The position numbers were made by a program, and so were the translations under genes. Positions 1 through 5,969 of a DNA stretch of 10,078 nucleotides are shown piece after piece. The DNA is from BM714 sp964484935. Lineage in GTDB: Bacteria > Bacillota > Clostridia > Peptostreptococcales > BM714. The notes under the pieces were generated by a model that was not told where the DNA came from, searched no databases, and saw nothing but the letters and a program-made list of their open reading frames with translations. The stretch covers positions 1 to 10,078 of the forward strand of contig CAZAFW010000053.1 of the NCBI GenBank assembly GCA_964484935.1, in the 5' to 3' direction. Each line of letters opens with the position of its first letter. The stretch's first letter is position 1.

Positions 1-98
1 ACCGCCGCCAGTATACCAAGTACCGCAATTACCACTATTAGTTCGATAAGCGTGAAGCCTTTTTCATTGTTTAGTGCTCTGTAAAACATTTTTAACAT
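1..98 (-). CDS. Type IV prepilin (major-pilin-like), N-terminal part only
   Basis: Reading the minus strand from the ATG at 98-96 gives 32 complete codons before the window edge. The product starts MLKMFYRALNNEKGFTLIEL and continues into a hydrophobic stretch, IVVIAVLGILAA. This is the class III signal of type IV pilins: a short basic leader, the G|FTLIE prepilin peptidase site (cleavage after Gly14) and Glu at mature position 5, followed by the N-terminal helix that packs in the fibre core and first sits in the membrane. A strong GAGGAGG ribosome binding site lies at 107-113, 8 bases before this ATG, so this start is preferred to the second in-frame ATG three codons later. It follows pilB-pilT-pilC and has its own promoter, as expected for an abundant pilin. 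The C-terminal head is outside the window, so major pilin, minor pilin and pseudopilin cannot be told apart. Confidence 0.93.
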   Translation of the reverse strand, partial: MLKMFYRALNNEKGFTLIELIVVIAVLGILAA

Positions 99-106
99 AA
101 TTATTT

Positions 107-113
107 CCTCCTC
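107..113 (-). promoter_or_regulatory. Ribosome binding site of the prepilin gene
   Basis: The minus strand reads GAGGAGG, 8 bases upstream of the ATG at 98-96. It is a close match to the anti-Shine-Dalgarno sequence and clearly stronger than the G-rich sites before pilT and pilC, consistent with high pilin output. It decides the start in favour of the first of two nearby ATG codons. Confidence 0.85.
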
Positions 114-148
114 TTAATATATTTTATTAAAGTTAACAATGATAAGCT

Positions 149-157
149 ATTATAACA
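149..157 (-). promoter_or_regulatory. Extended -10 promoter of the prepilin gene
   Basis: The minus strand reads TGTTATAAT, a perfect TATAAT (149-154) with the TGn extension (155-157). I see no good -35 hexamer at 16-18 bases spacing, which is acceptable for an extended -10 promoter. Transcription would begin near 142 and leave a leader of about 44 bases before the prepilin ATG. The AT-rich palindrome at 158-174 sits directly upstream, in the -35 to -10 interval. Prediction from sequence only. Confidence 0.6.
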
Positions 158-218
158 CATTATTGAAAATAATGCATATAAACCATTTCTATCAATCTTA
201 TGCAATTATTGAAAATAA
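158..218. repeat. Two copies of a 14-base repeat, each partly palindromic, upstream of the prepilin gene
   Basis: The 14-mer ATTATTGAAAATAA (plus strand) occurs exactly at 159-172 and at 205-218, 46 bases apart. The copy nearer the promoter extends to a perfect palindrome, CATTATT-GAA-AATAATG, at 158-174 (7-base arms, 3-base centre). The other has 5-base arms (206-210 and 214-218) and abuts the pilC stop codon. Their location around the extended -10 promoter suggests operator sites. The 120-base gap (99-218) holds no GC-rich terminator, so read-through from pilC is also possible. The region is AT-rich, so chance repetition is not excluded. Confidence 0.6.
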
Positions 219-1427
219 CTATCCTACATACTGGAACATGTCAAACATTGGAAGAACGACTGAAAGAATTATCATGCCGACAACCACAGCAAGCACGACA
301 ATTATAATGGGTTCAATCATGGTGGTCATTTTTTCAACTGCCGAGTCCACCTCGTCGTCGTAAAAGTCGGCTGTCTTTGAAAGCATGGCATCCATTGAGC
401 CCGACTCCTCCCCCACTTTCATCATGGATATTAAAACAAGAGGGAAAACATTGAGTTCGCTTAGCGGTCCTGTGATTCCGCCCCCTTTTCTGATGTTGTC
501 CATGGAGCGGTTTATTCCCTTAGATATTACAGCGTTTCCTATGACCTTGTGGACTATGTCCATAGCCTCTATTATGTTTATACCGCTTGCAAGAAGGCTT
601 GAAAGGGTTCGCGAGAAACGGCTTGTTGCAACCTTCCTGTTGACATCTCCGAAAACGGGGATTTTGAGCTTTAATTCGTCTATCTTGTAGCGGCCATTTT
701 CGGTTGCGTAGTATCTTTTGAAAAGGAAAATCGCTGCTGCTATCGAGCCGAATAAAATGTACCAGTAATGCCGAAATGCCGAGCTTACAGCTAAAAGAAT
801 CCTGGTGGGTAGGGGCAGCGTGGCTCCGAAGCCCGAGAACATGTCTACGAAGCTTGGCAGCACATAGGTAAGCAGGAACCAAATTACGCAGAGGGCCACA
901 AAGCAGACAATGACAGGATAAAGCATGGCATTGTGGACTTTGGTCCTAAGCTTTGTCTCCTTGTCGAAATGATCCGCCATCCTTCCCATTACAATGTCAA
1001 GCTGACCGGATATCTCCCCGGTCTCGACCATGTACACGAGTATCTCTGGGAATACTTCCGGCTCCTTTTTCATTGAATGTGAAAGCAGGCTTCCCTTTTG
1101 CACATCCTCGAAAAGGTTTTCAATCGCGGCCTTGAGCCGCTTGTTGCCTGTCTGCCTCTTAAGCAGGTCGATGGATTCAACCAGGGGTATTCCCGCGTCG
1201 AGCATGGCGAAGAACTGTCTGCAGAAGAGTGAAAGGTCCTTTGATTTTACCCTTGGAGAGAAAAAAGAGTCCAGATTCATAGAACCTTTTTTTTCGGGCA
1301 GTATCTTTATAGGGTATATGTTCTTTTTTCTTAAAAGATTGGATGCGTTGTCGATAGAAGTTGCGGCAATTGTTCCTTTTGCGGCTTCTCCCGACAATGT
1401 TCTTCCGGTGTAAGTGTAGTTTGGCAT
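219..1427 (-). CDS. pilC: Type IV pilus inner-membrane platform protein PilC (GspF/T2SSF family)
   Basis: This 402-residue polytopic membrane protein is the platform on which PilB and PilT act to insert or remove pilin subunits. Length and layout are normal for PilC/GspF. Residues 1-48 form the usual N-terminal segment beginning MPNYTYTGRTLSGEAAKG. Two T2SSF repeats follow, about 68-190 and 271-393, and the internal duplication is visible: FCRQFFAMLDAGIPLVESID against FSRTLSSLLASGINIIEAMD, and VETGEISG against KVGEESG. Membrane segments lie near 169-191, 220-237 and 371-394, and the end LPMFDMF is typical. The start follows the pilT stop by 10 bases with an AAGGGGG site 5 bases upstream. Within that junction GGGG-T-CCCC forms a small self-complementary element just before the ATG. 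It is the last gene of the tight pilB-pilT-pilC run. GspF of a type II secretion system is the alternative family, but PilT next door argues for a pilus. Confidence 0.96.
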   Translation of the reverse strand: MPNYTYTGRTLSGEAAKGTIAATSIDNASNLLRKKNIYPIKILPEKKGSMNLDSFFSPRVKSKDLSLFCRQFFAMLDAGIPLVESIDLLKRQTGNKRLKAAIENLFEDVQKGSLLSHSMKKEPEVFPEILVYMVETGEISGQLDIVMGRMADHFDKETKLRTKVHNAMLYPVIVCFVALCVIWFLLTYVLPSFVDMFSGFGATLPLPTRILLAVSSAFRHYWYILFGSIAAAIFLFKRYYATENGRYKIDELKLKIPVFGDVNRKVATSRFSRTLSSLLASGINIIEAMDIVHKVIGNAVISKGINRSMDNIRKGGGITGPLSELNVFPLVLISMMKVGEESGSMDAMLSKTADFYDDEVDSAVEKMTTMIEPIIIVVLAVVVGMIILSVVLPMFDMFQYVG

Positions 1428-1437
1428 GGGGACCCCC

Positions 1438-2493
1438 TTATGTATAAATGTTCAGTGCCCTCTTGTCTATGCAGCGAGCCAATGCCTCATCGTATGAAAT
1501 GAGCCTTTTTTTGTAAAGATTCACTATGTAGTTGTCCATGCTTATCATTCCGTCTGCGCTTCCGGTCTGTATGCTGCTCATTATCTGGTGGGTCTTTCCT
1601 TCTCTTATGTTGTTGTGGACAGCCTTGTTTCCAACCATTATTTCACATGCGGCCACCCTTCCATGGTTGTCCGACCGCCTCAGGAGCTGCTGGGACATTA
1701 CCCCGTTTAAAACATTTGAAAGCTGGACCTTTATCTGCTGCTGCTGCGAAGGAGGAAAAACGTCTATTATCCGTTCCACCGTTGCGGCAGCTCCGTTTGT
1801 GTGAAGGCTTGAAAGCACAAGGTGGCCTGTTTCGGCCGCGGTTATTGCTATTTGGATTGTTTCGAGGTCACGCATCTCTCCGACTAGTATTATGTCGGGA
1901 TCCTGCCTTAGCGCCCCCCTGAGAGCGCCCGCGAATGTTCGGCTGTCGTTCCCTATTTCCCGCTGGTCTATTATGCTGCGGCTGTGCTTGTGTAGAAACT
2001 CGATAGGATCCTCGAGAGTTATTATGTGTGCAGTCTTATTGTTGTTTATGTAGTTTATCATTGAGGCAAGAGTGGATGATTTTCCCGAACCGGTCGGGCC
2101 CGTAACAAGGAAGAGGCCCCTGTCCTTCATGGCCATTTTCTTAAGCACCTCGGGCAGCATTAGAGTGTCCAGGCTTGGTGTTTCAAAAGGAATTGGCCTT
2201 ATTGCTATAGAAATGCTTCCCCTCTGCCTGTAAGCGTTTATTCGGAAACGCCCCTTTTGTTTAAGAGAGTATGAGAAATCTACTTCTCCCATTTCATCCA
2301 GAACATTTTTTTCGTATTCATCCATCAGGTGCATGGCAATTTCCTCCGTGTCCTTTGGAGCTAGAACATCGAAAGAATCCGCAGGAACAAGTTCTCCGTT
2401 GACTCTGAGTATTGGTTTGACACCGACAGTTATATGTATGTCGGAGGCGTTTATTCCATACGCCTCGTCGAAGAGTCTTCCCAAATCAATCAT
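1438..2493 (-). CDS. pilT: Type IV pilus retraction ATPase PilT
   Basis: The 351-residue product is a full-length PilT, the hexameric cytoplasmic ATPase that depolymerises pili and powers twitching and retraction. The N-terminal PAS-like part starts with LFDEAYGINASDIHITVG. Walker A is GPTGSGKSS at 132-140 (Lys138). The acidic Walker B region, IILVGEMRD, is at 201-209 with catalytic Glu206. The His box TGHLVLSSLHTN starts at 222 with His224 and His231. The C-terminal motif AVHNNIREGK (291-300) corresponds to the PilT hallmark AIRNLIRE, which separates it from PilB; the zinc-binding cysteine pairs of PilB are absent. The start lies 4 bases after the pilB stop. Its ribosome binding site is a GGGGG run (2502-2506) inside the last codons of pilB, so translation is probably coupled. 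The RNIRE part of the hallmark varies (HNNIRE), but the Glu is kept. Confidence 0.96.
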   Translation of the reverse strand: MIDLGRLFDEAYGINASDIHITVGVKPILRVNGELVPADSFDVLAPKDTEEIAMHLMDEYEKNVLDEMGEVDFSYSLKQKGRFRINAYRQRGSISIAIRPIPFETPSLDTLMLPEVLKKMAMKDRGLFLVTGPTGSGKSSTLASMINYINNNKTAHIITLEDPIEFLHKHSRSIIDQREIGNDSRTFAGALRGALRQDPDIILVGEMRDLETIQIAITAAETGHLVLSSLHTNGAAATVERIIDVFPPSQQQQIKVQLSNVLNGVMSQQLLRRSDNHGRVAACEIMVGNKAVHNNIREGKTHQIMSSIQTGSADGMISMDNYIVNLYKKRLISYDEALARCIDKRALNIYT

Positions 2494-2497
2494 TTAA

Positions 2498-4183
2498 TCA
2501 TCCCCCAATCGAATAAGCTACTTTGGTGTATTCGTCCACTGTTGTTGTCCCTGAGAGAACAAGCTCAAGCGCGTTGTCCTTTAGAGCAGTCATTCCGGAA
2601 GATAGAGCGTAGTCCTTTATATCTTCTGTTCCGGAAGAGCGGTTGACCATGTTTCGTATCCTCCTGTCAAGAATGAGTATCTCGTGTATGGCGGTTCTTC
2701 CCCTGTATCCCGTTTCGGAACAGTATGAACATCCTTTTCCCCGGTACAATACTGTTTCTCTGTCCTTAGGCAAGCCAAGAATGTCAAGCTCCACCTCGTC
2801 GGGGGTGTATTCTTCCTTGCACATGGGGCAAATCACCTTTACAAGACGCTGCGCTATTATGCCCGATAGTGAGGAAGAAACAAGATAGGGGGCTATTCCC
2901 ATGTCAATCAGCCTGTCGATTGTAGCTGAAGCGCTGTTTGTGTGAAGGGTTGAAAGGACAAGGTGTCCTGTTATTGCCGCCCTTATTGCTATTTCGGCTG
3001 TTTCTGAGTCTCGTATTTCACCTACCATAATTATGTCCGGGTCCTGCCTGAGCATTGAGCGCAATCCCGTTGCGAAGGAAAGGCCTGCTTTTGTGTTAAC
3101 CTGCATCTGGTTTATGCCGTTCACCTTGTATTCCACAGGGTCCTCTATTGTGAGTATGTTTCTCTTGATGTCGTTTATTTCAGCTAGCATGGTGTAAAGG
3201 GTTGTGCTTTTTCCGCTTCCGGTAGGTCCAGTCAAAAGAATTATTCCGTTGTTTGAGCGGATTATTTTTTCAAAAAGTTTCATGTTGCTTTCGGTAAAGC
3301 CCAGCTCTGTTTTGTCCTTTAGGAAATTTGTCCTGTCGAGTATCCTTATTACAATCTTTTCTCCGTAAATGGTAGGAGTCGACGATATTCGAAGATCGTA
3401 TTCAAAATTGTCAAGTTTGAACTCTATTCTTCCGTCCTGGGGGATTCGCCTCTCGGCTATGTTCATGTTGGCCATTATCTTTATCCGGGCCACTATTGCT
3501 CCGTGGGTTTGCTTGGAGGGCTTCATGACTTCGCGGAGGTCTCCGTCTACTCGGTATCTTATCCTTAGGATGCCGTCTCCGGGCTCTATATGTATGTCGC
3601 TTGCCTTTTGCTGAACCGCCTGAAGTATTATGGAATTGACAAGCCTAACTATTGGAGCGTTGTTTATTTCATTGATAAGATTGCTGTCCACATCATCCTG
3701 GTTTATTTCGTATTCGCGCTTGAATTCCTCGACGGCTTTTTCGACATCCTTTTCGCCGTAGTGTTTTCCTATTGCGTTTAAAATGTCCTGCCTCGTGCTA
3801 ATCACAGGCTTGACTTTAAGGGATGTCATCTTTTGCATGTCGTTTATGGCAATTATGTTGAAAGGGTCGTCCATTGCGACTGTTAGTTCATCGTCCTCTA
3901 TTTTTACGGGAATGAGTATGTTTTCCCTTGCGAAAGACTCGTCAAGCATGTGGGGGATTTCGGGCTCTATGTAATGCCTTTCGAGGTCGATGTGGGGGAT
4001 TCCCAGCTGGTACTCGAGAACCTCGTTCATTTCCTTGCCTTTCAGGTAGCCCATATCCACAAGGATTTCACCAATCCTCTTTTTGCTTGTTCTTTGAAGT
4101 TCGATTGCTTCGGTTAATTGCTCCTCGGTTATTTTACCGATTTGCAGAAGCAAATCTCCCAAACGGACATTTTTCCTTATCAT
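2498..4183 (-). CDS. pilB: Type IV pilus extension ATPase PilB, with MshEN cyclic di-GMP-binding domain
   Basis: The 561-residue product is a PilB/GspE-type hexameric ATPase that powers pilus assembly against PilC. Residues 7-59 hold two 24-residue MshEN motifs, RLGDLLLQIG...ELQ (7-30) and RIGEILVDMG...EYQ (36-59), separated by five residues (RTSKK), the arrangement known to bind cyclic di-GMP. The second N-terminal subdomain ends near 145. The ATPase core has DIHIEPGDG from 196, Walker A GPTGSGKST at 319-327 (Lys325), Walker B IIMVGEIRD at 384-392 (Glu389) and the His box TGHLVLSTLHTN from 405. A zinc-binding tetracysteine is present at Cys452/Cys455 and Cys485/Cys488, as in PilB/GspE and not PilT. 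A GGAGG site (4191-4195) lies 7 bases before the ATG. It is the first gene of the pilus unit, with a promoter at 4217-4245. GspE is the alternative name, but pilT and prepilin neighbours favour PilB. Confidence 0.96.
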   Translation of the reverse strand: MIRKNVRLGDLLLQIGKITEEQLTEAIELQRTSKKRIGEILVDMGYLKGKEMNEVLEYQLGIPHIDLERHYIEPEIPHMLDESFARENILIPVKIEDDELTVAMDDPFNIIAINDMQKMTSLKVKPVISTRQDILNAIGKHYGEKDVEKAVEEFKREYEINQDDVDSNLINEINNAPIVRLVNSIILQAVQQKASDIHIEPGDGILRIRYRVDGDLREVMKPSKQTHGAIVARIKIMANMNIAERRIPQDGRIEFKLDNFEYDLRISSTPTIYGEKIVIRILDRTNFLKDKTELGFTESNMKLFEKIIRSNNGIILLTGPTGSGKSTTLYTMLAEINDIKRNILTIEDPVEYKVNGINQMQVNTKAGLSFATGLRSMLRQDPDIIMVGEIRDSETAEIAIRAAITGHLVLSTLHTNSASATIDRLIDMGIAPYLVSSSLSGIIAQRLVKVICPMCKEEYTPDEVELDILGLPKDRETVLYRGKGCSYCSETGYRGRTAIHEILILDRRIRNMVNRSSGTEDIKDYALSSGMTALKDNALELVLSGTTTVDEYTKVAYSIGG

Positions 4184-4216
4184 TGCAAATCCTCCGATTC
4201 GATGTTGAATAAATAG

Positions 4217-4245
4217 ATTATGCCATAAATAAGATATAATTTCAA
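4217..4245 (-). promoter_or_regulatory. Promoter of the pilB-pilT-pilC unit
   Basis: On the minus strand a -35 box TTGAAA (4240-4245, 5 of 6 consensus bases) is followed after 17 bases by CATAAT (4217-4222, 5 of 6), with a TGn extension immediately before it. Transcription would start near 4210, leaving a leader of about 27 bases that contains the GGAGG site of pilB. A short palindrome, TTCAA-AATAA-TTGAA (plus strand 4241-4255), overlaps the -35 box and could be an operator. The leader is too short for a riboswitch. Confidence 0.7.
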
Positions 4246-4261
4246 AATAATTGAATTAAAG

Positions 4262-4735
4262 TCAACTGTTTTCTGCGTCTGATACAACCGAGCGGACCTT
4301 TGCCGCCATTATGTCTATAGCAACCTTGTTGTAGCCTCCCTCGGGAATAATTATGTCGGCGTATTTCTTGGTGGGTTCTATGAATTGATTGTGCGCCGGC
4401 TTTACAGTAGAAAGGTACTGTTTTACCACTGANNNNNNNNNNNNNNNNNNNNNNNNNNNNNNNNNNNNNNNNNNNNNNNNNNNNNNNNNNNNNNNNNNNN
4501 NNNNNNNNNNNNNNNNNNNNNNNNNNNNNNNNAGTTCTGTGTCAAATGCCAAGGGGTGGTCGTAATTGGTCTTTATCCTTTTTTCCATTGAAAGATGGCT
4601 TTGCTTCTTGTAGTACGCGTCCTGTTGTATTATGAGTATGTTTTTTTCGGGAAGGGACTTGAATATTTCTTTGGCTACTGTGCTTTTGCCCGAACCGGTG
4701 CCTCCCGTTATGCCTACCACAACAGCTCTTTTCAT
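4262..4735 (-). CDS. udk: Uridine kinase, centre missing in an assembly gap
   Basis: Uridine kinase phosphorylates uridine and cytidine to UMP and CMP in pyrimidine salvage. The first 67 residues are visible and contain the P-loop GGTGSGKST (11-19), QQDAYY with the catalytic Asp39, and NYDHPLAFD, the nucleoside-binding stretch. After the N run, 56 C-terminal residues match the family end, with QYLSTVKPAHNQFIEPTKKY and ADIIIPEGG. The family is about 205-211 residues long. By comparison with Bacillus subtilis Udk as I remember it, about 87 residues are missing between the two parts, including the acidic strand ending in EG and the arginine-rich lid. The 34 unknown codons spanned by the Ns are therefore too few, and the apparent 157-residue length is an artefact. 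The ATG lies one base after the trhP stop, and a GGGAGG site is 9 bases upstream. It is last in the mltG-trmR-trhP-udk unit; no terminator is seen after its stop. Confidence 0.93.
   Translation of the reverse strand: MKRAVVVGITGGTGSGKSTVAKEIFKSLPEKNILIIQQDAYYKKQSHLSMEKRIKTNYDHPLAFDTEXXXXXXXXXXXXXXXXXXXXXXXXXXXXXXXXXXSVVKQYLSTVKPAHNQFIEPTKKYADIIIPEGGYNKVAIDIMAAKVRSVVSDAENS
4433..4532. other. Assembly gap: run of exactly 100 N inside udk
   Basis: One hundred unknown bases lie between two recognisable parts of uridine kinase. A round 100 is a common placeholder for a scaffold gap of unknown size. The protein family predicts about 260 real bases here, with length equal to 1 modulo 3 if both flanks are in the same frame, as they are across the 100 N. 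Confidence 0.97.
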
Positions 4736-4736
4736 T

Positions 4737-5969
4737 TCAATTTTCCTCCCTCTTTTTACGAAGTATGTCGAATGCTTTTACAGGCTGGTCCATAAGCAAA
4801 AACAGTTTTTGCTTTGGATGGGGGGCGCAGGAAACGGGGTTCATCTCAGAGTCATAAAGGGCTGAAACTTTTTGTGTGAATGACTTGAAACCCGGCTGCA
4901 TCACCTCTATCACATCTCCTATCACAAATTTGTTCCGCTGCTCTATTTCGGCGAGCTTTGTATTTTCGTCATATGTTTTTACGGCTCCAATGAAGTCGTA
5001 TGGTCTCTCATATGATGCGGTATCGTATATTTGGGCATTTCCATCGGGCCTTCCGTCATAAAAACCTCTTTCATACTGACGGTGGCTTGATTTTTTAAGC
5101 TCGTCAAGCCATTTGGGATTGTATGAATATTGCTCTTTGTCAGCATAATAGCTGTCTATCGCCTCGCGGTAGGCCCTAACTACGTTCGCTACATAATATA
5201 GGCTTTTCATCCGCCCCTCGATCTTAAGGCTGCCCACTCCAGATTCAATTATTTCCTTGATGTCCCCTATTAGGCAGAGGTCCTTTGAATTGAAAAAGTA
5301 AGTTCCTTTTTCGTCTTCGGAAACAGGAAAGTATTCTCCTTGCCGCTTTTCTTCAACGAGTTGGTATTTCCATCTGCAGGGGTGTGCGCATTCTCCCCTG
5401 TTGGCATCGCGGTTTGCCAGATAATTGCTAAGGAGGCATCTTCCCGAGTAGGATATGCACATTGCCCCGTGCACGAACATTTCGAACTCAAGGGTTGACG
5501 GGCTTTTTTTAATGGTTTCTTTGATTTCTGCAAAGGACAGCTCGCGGGCAAGGACTATCCTCGGGATTCCCTGGCCGCGCCAGAAAACTGCGCTCAGGTA
5601 ATTTGTAGTGTTAGCCTGTGTGCTTAAATGTATTTCCATTTGGGGATGTTTATTCCTGATGTAGGAAATTGTGCCTGGATCGGAGACTATCACCGCATCT
5701 ATATTCATTTTCTCGAGTCTTGACAGGTATTCGGGCAGTTCTTTAAGATCTTCGTTGTGGGGAATTATGTTGAGGGTTGCATAGACCTTGCAGCCTCTTT
5801 CGTGAGCGAACACTATGCCCTCTTCCATTTCATCGAGCGAAAAGTTTTTGGCTGCCGCCCTGAGGCCGAATGTCTGGCCCCCAATGTAAACGGCGTCGGC
5901 ACCGTATGCGATGGCATATTTCAATTTTTCAAGGTCTCCCGCGGGAGCGAGCAATTCAACTTTATTCAT
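4737..5969 (-). CDS. trhP: U32-family tRNA uridine-34 hydroxylation protein (TrhP/YrrO-like), formerly 'peptidase U32'
   Basis: Proteins of this family (YegQ/TrhP in Escherichia coli, YrrN and YrrO in Bacillus subtilis) are needed for prephenate-dependent hydroxylation of wobble uridine 34 in tRNA; the older peptidase name rests on distant collagenase-like members. The 410-residue product opens with MNKVELLAPAGDLEKLKYAI, the conserved U32 N terminus. The family signature EMFVHGAMCISYSGRCLLS spans residues 163-181. Cys171, Cys178, Cys194 and Cys198 form the conserved cysteine set, which in related U32 proteins holds an iron-sulfur cluster. I place the start at 5969 rather than the longer in-frame ATG at 6002: AGGAG lies 7 bases upstream of 5969, and the extra residues would lie inside trmR and before the conserved start. 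The gene overlaps trmR by 8 bases (ATGAATAA), so the two tRNA-modification enzymes are probably translated together. Only one U32 gene is here, where Bacillus subtilis has two. Confidence 0.92.
   Translation of the reverse strand: MNKVELLAPAGDLEKLKYAIAYGADAVYIGGQTFGLRAAAKNFSLDEMEEGIVFAHERGCKVYATLNIIPHNEDLKELPEYLSRLEKMNIDAVIVSDPGTISYIRNKHPQMEIHLSTQANTTNYLSAVFWRGQGIPRIVLARELSFAEIKETIKKSPSTLEFEMFVHGAMCISYSGRCLLSNYLANRDANRGECAHPCRWKYQLVEEKRQGEYFPVSEDEKGTYFFNSKDLCLIGDIKEIIESGVGSLKIEGRMKSLYYVANVVRAYREAIDSYYADKEQYSYNPKWLDELKKSSHRQYERGFYDGRPDGNAQIYDTASYERPYDFIGAVKTYDENTKLAEIEQRNKFVIGDVIEVMQPGFKSFTQKVSALYDSEMNPVSCAPHPKQKLFLLMDQPVKAFDILRKKREEN

Noticed and set aside
1030..1413. 127-codon open frame on the plus strand
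   Set aside because: It lies wholly inside pilC in antisense, has no family resemblance and no ribosome binding site that stands out. It is a shadow of the pilC codon pattern.
4184..4261. Cyclic di-GMP riboswitch before pilB
   Set aside because: Such riboswitches are known upstream of some clostridial pilus genes, but the leader after the predicted start is only about 27 bases and no aptamer-sized structure fits.
4262..4735. A 157-residue short variant of uridine kinase
   Set aside because: The length comes from reading 34 codons through a 100-N placeholder. The visible flanks require a normal-length enzyme.
5270..5551. 93-codon open frame on the minus strand
   Set aside because: It is an out-of-frame shadow inside trhP, whose signature motifs are in the other frame throughout.
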